DNA of 64,000 bases from Porogramme epimiltina (taxonomy: Eukaryota; Basidiomycota; Agaricomycetes; Polyporales; Polyporaceae): assembly GCA_900155495.1 (NCBI GenBank), contig FTLJ01000607.1, positions 1 to 64,000 of the forward strand, read 5' to 3'. Shown piece by piece: positions 46,927 to 58,405 of this stretch. The translations under genes and the position numbers were made by a program. How positions within the stretch are numbered: position 1 is the first letter of the stretch; each line of letters begins with the position of its first letter. The notes beneath the pieces were generated by a model. That model was not told the origin of the DNA and did no database searches. It was given only the letters and a program-made list of their open reading frames with translations.

Positions 46927-49132
46927 TCACAATACATATTCGAACCAAATGCTGTCGTTGGGAATCACCACTGCCTTCGCAGACGTAGACATATGACCCA
47001 TCACTACGGTCTCAGGGCCCTTTTCCCGGCTCTCCGCCCGCAACCGGGCCTTCCGTTTGTTCTCCATCGCGAGGTAAACGCGGGTCGCCGACGCCATAAC
47101 GAAGACGGCAACCTGGAATATGAGTAGCGTAACGGTGGCTGATGTGTACCGCGGAGGCGCGGACAGCGCCCCGAACAACCATGTAGACAGGATCCCGCCA
47201 GAGTTGACCATGACGGTGAAGAACGCCAGCGCCGTCCCGCGACGGAAGATGGGCGCGGTGTTGTTCGAGATCCAGGCGCCGACGGCCGCAGGGAGGCAGT
47301 AGATCCCCGTGACGGAGAGGAATAGAGATCCGTATCGGACGTGGTTGTTGGAAGATGCTGTGGTGTAGAGCCAGGTCAGGAGAACGTTGCAACTGCTGTG
47401 AGTTTGGCTCTCTCACCCAAGAACATGGCGTATCCAGCGAGGGACACCAGAGAGGAGACCATCACCGTCACTCCGCGGTGGCCGTACCGATCTGCAGAGA
47501 ATGCCACAATGAGACATACTGGAGGCAATGGATTAGCTGAAATCTCAAACTGCGGTAAAATGTAGACGTACCGACGCTACTGGCGGCAAATGGTGGGACA
47601 CTCATTAGTTGTGCCTTAGTTCCCGTGAACCCGAGGCTGGCCACAATGCTCGGAAGGTAACTATATATGGGGCACGTCTTAGCACCGCGCTGATAAAATG
47701 ATCACTCTAGATGGACACCAACTAAGCTAAGGATAGAAGCGTCGTTCCTATTGGTAGCGAGTCAGACGACGGCAGGAGGCTGAGCGATCGATACATCCAC
47801 TCACCGCTGAAAAAGGACATGATTGAAATCACGACAACATGCGGCTGCAAGAAAGTTTGCCTAAACTCTGCCCATGAATGGTTCTCAGAAGCATTTCCCA
47901 TTTCACTGATTCCGTCCAGGAGGAGGGTATGAGTTACTATCTCTCTTTCCTTCTCGTTAAGCGTCTTAGCTGTCCCGGGGGAGTTCGGAAGGAGGAAAAA
48001 TGACGAGATTCCGAAGACGACGGAGAAGAGACCCTCCTGCGGTTGGGGCCATGAATCCAGAGAATAAACCGACTTTTCAAGAGAGCTTACTAGAATAAAC
48101 ATCCATGCCCACCCAGGCCTGCCTCCAATTCCATCCATATTGAGAATTGCGGCTGCTAGGAGGCCTGAAAATGCCGATGCCAAAGCATACGTAGAGAATA
48201 TAACGGCAATTCTATGCATCGTATGAGTGTCTAGGACGTTCCCGTTGTACGCGACAATATACGGCTCACCTGAGCTGCAGCATGTGTCGCGGATAGAATG
48301 ATGCGAGGTAGAAGAACATTCCAGGAGTAAGACCACCTTAAAGACAAATGATCATCCATAGCGCTTCTGGAGTCGCCCACTCTCACGCATTTACCTTCGA
48401 ACAATCCGAGGAAGAAACGACAGGCGAGCAACCCGGAGTAGGTGCTTACAGTACCTGTGCGATGTTGAGCATGAAAGGCCGATCATACATAGAGCGATCG
48501 CCAACCTTCAAGCGCGCATGCGACTCCCCACAGAGTAGTCATTGCGGGTAAAAGGAGCCGTGGCCCGACTCGCTGGGAACACAGTTGACAAAAGGACGAA
48601 AATTTTAGAGATGGGCACCAGACGTACCATCATGAGGTGGTTGGAGGGGATCTCGATGAGAGTGAATGGGCTATGTGTGCGTGAGCGATACGATAGTCCC
48701 AGAAAAAGGGGTACTTACATCAGGGCCAGAGTGAGCGAGAAACTGTACTAGTGGTCGACGTGTGTGAGACTAGATAAGCGAGGAGAGGCGAAGTCGACTT
48801 ACCTCTTCGTTAGACATGTGAAGCTGCTTCTGAAGACCTGCGATGCGCGCGTTTCCTATGTTAGTCCTATCCTACATGGGGAAAGAAAAGCGCCTCAATG
48901 TGATGTAAAATCCGATAGGGTAGGAGTGAACACCAGAATGGGAACGTACGAGTGAGGAAAGGAAGTACATCATGCTGATGACGGGCAGCACAATGAGATC
49001 CATCTTCAACCAGACCGCTGAAGGCGGCGGGGAGGGGAGGGCACCATTTGGAAGGTCGATGGCCTGGAAAGAATCGTCGACAAACTTGTCATCTGCCGTG
49101 GGGGAGCTCGAGGCCGTCAACAAGGTACTCAT
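46927..49132 (-). CDS. MFS transporter, anion:cation symporter (allantoate/nicotinate permease-like), copy 1
   Basis: A plasma-membrane proton-coupled carrier of the family that includes yeast Dal5 and Tna1; the substrate cannot be told from sequence. Thirteen exons (48950-49132, 48803-48871, 48719-48747, 48628-48670, 48506-48572, 48395-48454, 48270-48336, 48091-48211, 47805-48036, 47723-47747, 47572-47660, 47417-47518, 46927-47357) give 505 residues. Landmarks: MDLIVLPVISMMYFLSSLDR and TNIGNARIAGLQKQLHM (helix 1 and first loop), TLIEIPSNHLMM, LLACRFFLGLFEGGLTPGMF, AAAILNMDGIGGRPGWAWMF, FLLPNSPGTAKTLNEKERE (central loop), ADRYGHRG and NNHVRYGSLFLSVTG. The start MSTLLTASSS precedes a soluble N-terminal tail. 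The transporter at 58,406 is a duplicate. Confidence 0.92.
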
Positions 49133-51354
49133 AGCAGAGTTGAACAGGGGTTTGGGGGCGCGCCGCACGCGAAGCGGTCGTCACAGACGCGTGGGTGCGT
49201 TGCAATGCCTGGGATGGAGGGTCAACGTCGAGGGGTGAGGGCCTGAGGCAGAAAGCAATCTCACTAGGGGGCTCTAATGGCGTTCGAACTTCTCGCTTCC
49301 GTAATTTCGGCGTTTCCTTGTGCCACGGCCCGCAGCTGGAGGGCTATAAGTGGCCGTCGGAAAAGCGAATCCCTGATAAAGAGAGGCACGACTATTAGAG
49401 TTGATCGCCCAACCAGGTCAAGTCAATACAGGTCCCCCGGCTGGACGCATCTATGCGCGTCCGTCGCATCGGGTGCCGGAGCAAGAAGGCCAACGTGCGT
49501 TTCGGTGCCTTTGCCTTGACGCCCTTTGACTGTGCTAGGGGCGCAGAATCCCTGTGATCGTGCACGACGTTCGCGAGTGGCGCAGTACAATGACGTTCGT
49601 ACTCCGCCGCAACCATCACGAGCTCGCAACGAGCGGAGGGTGGGTGGCCAGACATACAATTGGGACCCCAATATGTTCATCGCGGGCCGTCGGTCCATGC
49701 TTAGAGTTTAATCATGGTCCAGTGAGGAGGGGCTACCAAATTCTGATAGAATAGCATGAGAACTGAATGTGGCGCTTGAATCTATGGTGCAAATGTGTAA
49801 AACTTGCCGAATGCATGTAGCTTACAGCTCTGTCGGGCGACAAGCTGCCCAAGCTGAGCGCGTATAAAACCTATACCATTCCATTGTACGTCCAATAAGA
49901 CGCTACGAGCGATGCATCAGGTCATATACAATGCCTAATCACTCCGGTTGCAGACGACTCAGTCCTCCATTACTGCCAGCCGCTTTCCAGTGCTTACTGG
50001 GCTACATGGCGATGGATACGAGGTTGTGGAGGGGGAGATGTAGCAAGATCGATGCCGTCAGCTACCATTCGAACGAAGATAGGCTAGATATGTGGTACTC
50101 ACACTGACCGAGCCAGGTCCGATAGCCTAAGTATGAGATGCCGTAAGGAATTGCACTTCTATCCATAGAAGCGGGAACAATTCACATTGTGGTCCACGTT
50201 TAGATGACATACGCGCCCTCCTTCTCTTAGCGCCGCCATTCGCGCTCCTGCAAGCGTACAACATCGACACAGGAAATCTTCCATAGAGACAACATGGTAC
50301 GCACCTCACATTCCATTCAGAGACAGCCTCCCCAGCGCACTCGTTCCTCCCTGCCACGCACGACATCCGTGCCTCGTCTACCGCTCCTGCTAATCTGACC
50401 CCTTTCCTCCCCTGCGACCTGCAATCCCTCCCTTGGACGCACGGCCTGGGGATCCGTGGGGGGAAGGATAATCCGCACTACCCATACTCCGTCTAAGATG
50501 GCCTACATGAGTGTGGAGAGTGTGGATGCTGAAGACGTGTCAGAGGAAGCCTGTCCAATGGAAAGGACTTCGTTGGCGCGGACTCGACCACTCAGGGCTT
50601 TGCGACTATACGCTCTAAGCGCGAGTGGACACGACGCTATTCTCATCCTCTTCCTCTCCTCGGAGAGCCGTGTCCGTTGCGCTTGTGAGCCGATTCAATG
50701 TTCAATGGCCGGGCGAAGAAAAGCACGGCAGTGGACTTCGATCTTCAGGGACAGGGCGTAGAAATGTCCATGGCCATGATTCGGCGGCGCACCGTACTTT
50801 CTTCCACATGACCAAACCGAATTGAGGAAGCGCATAGGTGAAAGAACGCGGTTGAAAGCCTTGGACTGAACGAAAAGGCCTGAGAGCACGATGTGGAGGC
50901 TAAACGCCTGAGGTAAGGGGGTAGGCGGTCGTCTGCTACGACTAGGATGGATTGTAGTGTTCCATGTTCGTATCCTTCGCGTGGCGTTGTATTTTAGAGG
51001 TAATCACGACGAAATTCGGTAACACAGTCCGAGCAGGAGTAGGAAGAGGTCCAAGCCAGTGAGATCGTGCAGACGCCCGGCACATATGCTACCAGCACGT
51101 GATCGTTCAACACACTTGACGGCAACGACACGACGCGCTGGCGGGCGACTCGCGACTTCTCACTCCCAGCTTCTTGAGCGTTCGTCACTGACCTACTATT
51201 CTCAAATTGGAGGTGACCGCATGCTTCTGAACACATCTATAGAGAGCTACAGCACGCTACAATCAAATTCGTACACTCGTAGTTTGCGAGAACTGTTCAA
51301 ATACTCGGGCCATGGCTCTTACACAACAAAATCGCGTCCCACGAAGCAGAAGGC
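49133..51354. other. Intergenic, possible membrane-protein remnant
   Basis: The left part is the promoter region of MFS copy 1. A plus-strand frame starting at ATG 50,507 (MSVESVDAEDVSEEACPMER) contains RPLRALRLYALSASGHDAIL, which resembles the helix region of DUF6533 proteins, but no flanking exon with the family core is visible, so it may be a remnant or chance. Nothing else is recognised. Confidence 0.35.
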
Positions 51355-53212
51355 TCACGAGAGGAACTTTTTCAAGCTCTGGAGTCGCTCTACCGCGCTC
51401 CGCAGCGTGTCCATATCCTTGCAGAACGAAAAACGCGCATATTTTTCACCAATGTGGGTGTGCTCTTCGCAATAGAACTAAACCCCCGCGCCATCGTTAG
51501 TGACGACAAGCACATCAGAAACAGTGAACTTACCTCGCTGACTGGAATCGAAGACACGCCAACCTCCATCGCGATGAACCAGCATGCCCTGTCCGACGTG
51601 ATGTGAGTAAAGAGCAGTCCTGCGCTATTCAGCGTGCGACGTACTTGAAATCCCGTCCTCGCCCCAGAACGCTCTTAGGGAAAGGGTAGTCCTCCGGCCA
51701 CTTCAAATTCGAGATGTCCTACACATGCAGCATGCGTAAGGTCAGAAAAACGTGCTCTTTCAGCCCTCGGATACCCTCCTGCACTCACCATGAGCACAAA
51801 GTATGCCCCCTGTGGGTTCGTGTATGTCACTCCAAGTGGTCAAAGCCCGCGGTGAGGATGTCGCGGCGCTCCTCGTACTCGCCACGCTGCCGGGCGAGGA
51901 AGCCGCGCCGGTCCGCCTCCTCGAGGCCGACTGCGGACGCCTCCTGCAGGGGCGAGTTGCTGCAGAAGACGATGCGCGTTGTCGCAGCAAGTGCCGGGTG
52001 GATGATCGAGGGCGGCCCGATGAGCCAGCCCACGCGCCAGCCGGTTGCCGCGAACATCTCTGTGGGGTGCCACGGAACAGACGTCATCTATACGGTTTGC
52101 AGAGCAGCCCCCCTCGGGGAGAGCAGTGAATCTAAGAGGGTGAACGTACTTCCTGCAGAGCCAGCAGTCACTGTGCGGTCCCACATCCCGGGTAGGGTAG
52201 CTATTCGGACATGTTCCTCCCCGTCGTACAAGAGTGTGTCGTACTGCGGACGTGCTCGATGTCAGTCCACACTGATTGGGAGTACGTGTCATGGAAAACG
52301 TACGACTTCGTCAGACATTACAAGCAGGTTGAACTCTTCCGCGATGGCAGCTATCTGCTCAAGTTCACGACGAGTGAATACCTTCCCAACCGGATTGTGG
52401 GGCGTATTGACAATGATCATCTTCGTCCGCGGTGTGACCGCGCGGCTGCAGGGAGGCGAAACCTTTAGTGTCGCGCGCACATGCGAAAAGGGCGGAATGT
52501 GGAGGGGAAGCTCACCGAAGCTCATCAAAGTCAATAGTCCATTCGTGCGCGCTGTGCTTTCCACCATTCTTGGGGGGATGAAGGGGAACGTAAACTGGGA
52601 TCCCACCATTGAAGGTGACGGATGCGAGGTATTGGTCGAAGAAAGGTTCAAACATGATCACCTCGTCTCCTTGCTCCAGGAACGCGACGAAAACAGAGTA
52701 TTGTCCTGCATTGACGTATCATGAATAAGACCTAGAGCCGCAAAGGTAACGGGGTGAACAGATAACGTACCTTCATTAGCACCGCTTGTGACCAATATTT
52801 CCGTCTCGACGTCGAGGTCCCTCCCCATCATCGGGCTGTAACGCGCCTTGAGGGCTTCACGGAGACGTATACGACCTTTCGGATGCGAGTAATGGTTGGT
52901 CGCGACGTGGTTCAGAGCTTCTTCGGCGGCCTCTTTGAGCCATACTGGGGGCGCAAAGTTCATGTATCCCTGACCGAGGTTGATACAATCTGCGGGGAGG
53001 TTGGCCGCGCTACGAATAGAGGGTGAGAGCCACACTCCATGTGCATACAGTCACTGAGGGTACGCTCACTTGAATATGGACCAGACGTCCTGTGCAAGCG
53101 CCCTGCCATGTAGCAGCCTGGATGCGAAGGGAATGAGACTAGAGCGGTCTGTTTTGGGATGTGTTCCATCGGTCTGTGTTCCATCGACAGGTGCGCCATT
53201 GATCTGCGACAT
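51355..53212 (-). CDS. BNA3: Kynurenine aminotransferase-like (class I aminotransferase), one-base frameshift
   Basis: PLP enzyme that transaminates kynurenine and related amino acids. Nine exons: 53070-53212, 52771-53009, 52516-52705, 52304-52445, 52150-52243, 51789-52059, 51645-51718, 51534-51588, 51355-51477. Landmarks: INLGQGYMNFAPPVWLKEAA, YSHPKGRIRLREAL, VTSGANEGQYSVFVAFLEQG, MFEPFFDQYLASVTFNGG, VNTPHNPVGKVF, MSDEVYDTLLYDGEEHVRIA, TVTAGSAGKMFAATGWRVGW (PLP lysine codon split by an intron), SEFYCEEH and GEKYARFSFCKD. Near 51,830 the frame runs FDHLE-stop, whereas the next frame continues VTYTNPQGAYFVLM and then DISNLKWPEDYPFPKSVL. One G is missing from HLGVTY. As written, the protein stops after about 346 of 443 residues, losing the C-terminal substrate-binding part. 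Confidence 0.85.
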
Positions 53213-55730
53213 CCTGTAGTATTACTCCAACTGTGCGAGGAGACGGGGTGGGCACGAGAAGGGGACTGCAGGCTGGGTAGCGCGAGCTGTGAGGTACAGT
53301 GTGAGGGATATATACAGCCGGCAGCGTCCGTGCTGAGAATGCCTCCCCATCGCGTCGGAGTCCCTTCCTCTCGGAAGCCCCCGATATACGTACTTATGCT
53401 TCCGAGTATCTATCTAGCCCCTGCAACCTACTCTGTAGCTCATCCCCTTCCACGGCCAGGTAGATAGAGGCAATTCTTTGTACGAGGGATCCACTTTAAA
53501 GCCCTGAAGCAACAATGGTGTCAGTGGTGAAACGGAGGGACAAACCCATAGCTGCCTTCAAACAAGTCCAGACTCCAGACTACCGCAGTGAGCGGCATTA
53601 CCTAGGCTAATTATAACAGAGTTACAATCGATGACAGCGTCCGCATGAAGATTTTGGTTGACTTTGGATACCTTGACGTGAGATACTCGGGGAAAGCACA
53701 TGACCGTCATGCCACATTTTGAGAGATGTGAGTCGAACGGGTCCATGCAGTGGCACTTCCATTGTGGCGCATAATCGGCACTCGTGCGCACCTCAAAGAT
53801 TGCGGTCCTGAACTGCCTCCGTGTGGTCGCCGTTACGAGTGCTCCGACTGAAGGGGAGGTTCCTAGTGTCCACAGGCAATCCCGTGATAGAACCTCTGTC
53901 CCTGGAGGAGCTTGGATACTCCCCCGGTGTGACACCGTACACGCCGACGCCGGAGCTTCGTCATCAAGAAATGTGGAAACTCACGGGTCCTTTAGCTCCG
54001 GGTACTAGACTGTACACCAAACGGCCCACTGTAGCCTCAGTAGCAAGAGTCAGAAGACCATAGGTCTCACGATTGTGTTCGTGTCAAGCATGCAGAACAT
54101 CAGGCGCGTCGGGACCGTACCCTGAATCCTCCTAGTCTCTGTCGCGGGATCAGTCTACTTCACTAGCGAAATAGGATGTCGGAGCTTAGAAATTGGTCTC
54201 CTCCGCCTCGGTATGGAAACTATTTCAAGCGCCGCACATTCCTTGCCTGATATAGCACTAAATACTAGTCCACGTTACTTGCGATAAGACGAACGTTCCA
54301 ATATGTCGGCTACATCATCATGTTGTCGAATCCACCCACAACCGCTTGGCAAAACAATCCCAACCCAGCAACCCTAACGGATATCTCATGTATGAAGTTT
54401 TTCGGCGCTCATTGTAACACCTTCTAAATGACCATCTGCTTGGTATGTAGTAGGGGCTCTCGACAAGAAGGGTATTTTCGAATAGGCTGGCGCAGCGGTA
54501 CAGAAATCGTCGTCATCCTGTAGCTCCCACACGGGCATATATGGCATATCCCAGCCTTCACATTCTTTTCCAAATATGCCCGCTCGGGAACCTCAGGGTC
54601 TAAAGCCCGCACAATCACGCATATGTACCGCCGTCCATTCGGATCCTGAACGTGAAGACGCCAAAGCTCCCCGCGCTACTGACAATAGGTTCAGATGGCC
54701 AGTGCGGCCATGCCGTCAGAGCTGGCGCTCCTACCGAGCAGATACCTGTACTTGCGGTCTGATTTCCGGGCCCTGTAAACTCCTTGCATCGCCATGGTTG
54801 AGCCCCTTCGTCTCTGGCCAGGGCACGAAGCAGGTTCTCCGAGGGGAAGTGGCTTCGGCATGCTCTGGTGCGTGATTGTATCAAGGCACCCTTGTCTTTT
54901 CTTCTAAGAAGACGAGCCTATTTCCAGCTCCAGCAGAGCGGTGGAACGACCGCGTCCACGGTACATTACGGAACACGTCAAAGTAGTCCGGGAACCGGGT
55001 GTCCCGTTGCTTTCAATCACCGTAGGGCGGCTTAATAGTTGCGTATGTCGACATGAACCCATATGCTCCCTAAAGTGTCACTCATGGCATGTCATTAAGG
55101 CGATAGACAGCGAGAATTGTCAGGCGGTTTGATGGTACTTTAAAGTTGCAATGGCCTGCCCATTTTCGGCTTTCGCTCACACTACCGCGTCAGGATCTCC
55201 CTGTTGCATAGTCTATGCTCCAGCGACCGCGAAGTGAGTTCTACGGTACTATCTCCGTGGTCGAACCCCCCTAATCGCTCGAAGGGAAATAAACCAACAC
55301 TTCTTCGTGCCTGCAATGTGTCCACAATCATACTTCAACCTACCACCCATGTCCACAGGGGAGACGTACGACCACTTCAGTGCGTGGAGCTCACAGAGTG
55401 TGTCCCGGTTTTCCCCTCATTTACCGGTATAATGATTTAGGAACTCGGGGAGACAACGCGGCCCCGTACGTGGTCCCGCTTCTTCTACGCCTCCGTCAAC
55501 CAGGGCGCTCTCATCAAAGAGCCTGTCTTTCAGGAAGCGCGCCTCGGATGGAGCCTTAGGCCGCGCTTTTGATCTGCCACTGCGCCAGTGTGTCCATCAC
55601 TCCCAGGTCGAGAGAAAGACGCGTGACAAAATGGCGCCGTATAAAAGACGACACGACCAGCCGACAAACCACCCACGCTCCGCCTCAACAACCCGCGGCC
55701 ACTGGATCTGACCACTCCACCACGGAAGAC
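53213..55730. other. Intergenic, no supported gene
   Basis: The left end holds the upstream region of the aminotransferase gene. Frames at 53,821-54,063 (with PLSLEELGYSPGVTPYTPTP) and 54,424-54,884 are isolated, lack partners, and are not recognised. The last 150 bases include a TATA-like string (gtataaaagacg, 55,640-55,651) about 80 bases upstream of the membrane-protein ATG, a plausible TATA box for that gene. Confidence 0.4.
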
Positions 55731-57394
55731 ATGTTGGTCCCAAATGCCCACCTCGTTGGGCTGTATCTTCAGATATTCGCGACAGGTGGGTCCCGTGCAA
55801 GTTAGATGGACCGTATCATATGCAGCTGACACCGATTCTCCCTTCACATTTCCAGCGGTATATGGGGTGTACCTCCCGCAGTGCGTACTCATTCTACACA
55901 AGAAAGTGAAGGGCGGCCTCTCGCTATGGCTCCCCGGAGCGTGCCTCGTCATGCTCGCCATCACTGCGCTGGTACGCTCGGCCTCCTTCCACCACAGCGG
56001 GCGCGCTCTGACCCTGCCCCTTCCCGTGCAGGACTTCATCCTCGGCTTGTACCGCGGATACCAGTCGTGGGCCGTGCCCGGGCCCGACGAGCCGCCGAAC
56101 CCGACCAAGTTCTGGGCGGACGCGTCCTCGACGCTCTCGCTCGTCAAGAACAGCACGACGATTGGCCTCGCGATTGTCTCAGACATCATCATGGTGCGCC
56201 CCTCTCTACGTCCTCATTACCCCGCACCGCCCCCTCCCCACCCGCTTCCGCCTCGCTCCCGCCCGCGCTCACTCCGCGGTCAGGTGTATCGCACGTTCCT
56301 CGTATGGAACTTCAACCTCCTCGTCATCGCCGCGCCCGTGGGGCTCCTGCTCGGGAACACGGGTGAGCTTCTTCGACGGGCCCTCCGCGTGCCACTTACA
56401 CTTATGGCATGAACGCTCCGCTGACGACCGCCCGCGCCCGCGCCCGCATGGCTCCGGTGTCCGACACCCCAGCGCTCGGAATCTGGTCGATGTGGACGCT
56501 CGCGCAGACGAAGACGGGCTCGAACCTCATCCTCGCGAGCGTGTCCGTCCGCCTCAAGTACTTCTTCATCGTCACCTTCTGCCTCAACGTCTTCTGCGCC
56601 GGTGCGTCCATCCACTCGCGTTTTTGCAGTGCGTGAGGCCCGGCTGTATGCGCTGACACTACGGCGTTCTCGCAGCCCTCATATGCGGGAAGGTTTGGAG
56701 AATCAGCTCTAGCGCGTCCCCGGCGGCTTCTGGCCGTCACAGGACCTCGCGCGTCATCGAGGTCGTCGTCGAGACCGGTACGTCTGCCTACCACGATTCC
56801 TGGCTTACCCGCACGCCTTCCGCACCGTCCTCACATGCGACCCAGCTGCGCTGTACTGCGCCCACCTTTTCGTGCTCATCGTCACGGACAGCATCGGGTC
56901 AAACGTCTACTTTGTGTTCCTCGACGCGGTGCGTACCTCATCCCGCTGCCCTAATTTTTCCTCTCACGCACGCGCTAACACGGCATCGCGCCTCTCCTCC
57001 CGGAACACAGCTCCCCCCGGTAACGGTAAGCTCCCGCACCTACCCGCTGCCTCCCACAACCTAACATTACCCCCCCTCCCCGCAGGCCCTCGTGTTCACG
57101 CTCATGATCGTGCGCGCGCGCCCCGCCCAAACCCACTCCACAACCCTCTGGGCGAGCTCGCTCAACCTCAAGCTCTGGAGCACGAGCGGCGGCGTCAGCA
57201 GCCACACGCGCGGCTCCGCGCGGCGCGACGGGACGCTCGCGGTCGAGATCGACCTCGAGCGCATCGTGCACCGCGACCGCGATCCGTACGCGGAGAGCGT
57301 CCCCGCGCACGAGCACGAGGACGGCGCGGCGCGCGACGACGACGACTCGGAGCGCAAGGACGCGCCGAAGGTCTCCGACCAGTCCCCCGCGTGA
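55731..57394 (+). CDS. Seven-helix-like membrane protein of basidiomycete type
   Basis: Nine exons (55731-55785, 55856-55971, 56032-56193, 56284-56362, 56473-56601, 56676-56777, 56846-56928, 57011-57025, 57086-57394) give 349 residues with consistent phases, including a 15-base microexon (LPPVT). Membrane helices are visible in order: HLVGLYLQIFATAVYGVYLP, LWLPGACLVMLAITALDFIL, TIGLAIVSDIIMVYRTFLVW, LLVIAAPVGLLLG, YFFIVTFCLNVFCAALICG, AALYCAHLFVLIVTDSIGSN and TALVFTLMIVRAR. The tail is soluble and charged (HEDGAARDDDDSERKD). This layout is that of a large, uncharacterised integral membrane family found in Agaricomycetes, related in shape to DUF6533 proteins but lacking that domain's signature. 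A TATA-like box lies about 80 bases upstream. Function unknown. Confidence 0.85.
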
Positions 57395-58405
57395 GCCCGC
57401 CCCTCCGTGCGCGCGCCCGCGGACCCTGACACGCTGGGTGCTCACCGCACCCGTGCCGGGGCTTCTCTCCTTCTCTTCGCGCGTAGTGCTTCGGGCCTGC
57501 GGCCACTCTGCTAGTGCGATGGGTTCTCTTCCGTTCGGACGCGGCGCCGCTGAGGGCGGGAGAGAAGAAGCGTCCGCATCGGCGCGATGCGCAGGGGTCC
57601 TGTCGTGAACTGCGCCTCTGTTGTATATTATATTTGGATACCTCGTAGGTTCTGTTCGGCATACATACCATCCACGTGCCCACGCAACGAGGGACCCTGG
57701 CGCCCCCGGGCCCGAGCCTGGCAACTAGAACAGTGGCCGATTTACAAAATTTTCGCGGCCCACGCTTGCCACGCCGCGGGACAACGGGGGAACGCTCCCG
57801 CTGCTGTTCTCAACCACACGCGTCGCGTCGCGTACCTACCTATCACCTTTGTGGCGCGCCCTGAGCGACGCTGCCGTGCGGTCCCCAAGCGCTACGAAGA
57901 GCCCGCGGCGTAGCCAGACTCGCGCGCCGGCGCGGCGGGATGGTACCATTCACATCAGCGCGACCTGTTCAAACTCACGCACACACATCTGTCACCGCCG
58001 ACCAGAGAGAACATGCCAGTGGGGCCACCTTGGTTCCAGACAGTCGCGCGTCTGCCCCTGTCTTCGTCGTACTTAGGCTTCTGTCGCGCCCGCAGATGGG
58101 GCAGGCACGGGTGGACGGAGCACGCGCGGACCTTGCAGCATCTTGCGGGCAAATTATAGGGCAGAAGTGATTGGGTTTGAGCTTCCGCGAGGTCCGCGAC
58201 GTGCACGTAGCAATCGCGCGAACAATCGACGTTGATGATCGGGGACCCGGCGCAACGCAGCGCGCATCTCGCGGAGCAGGCTTAGGGACAGCGGCCTGAT
58301 GATGTATATTGAACAGATAGACGTAGGGAATCAATGCCTCTATCACTCCACCCACGCATCTCTAGGCAGTGCAACAATGATAACACCGTTCACTATAACC
58401 ACCAG
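57395..58405. other. Intergenic between two convergent genes
   Basis: The 3' regions of the plus-strand membrane-protein gene and the minus-strand MFS gene. It is GC-rich to about 57.6 kb. Several overlapping frames exist on both strands, none recognisable and none with a coherent splice chain. Confidence 0.45.

Noticed and set aside
52289..52330. Reading the aminotransferase exon at 52,304 through into its intron (ending VRFP)
   Set aside because: A GTACGT donor after SDEV and the next exon starting YDTLLYDGEEHVRIA give the conserved family sequence.
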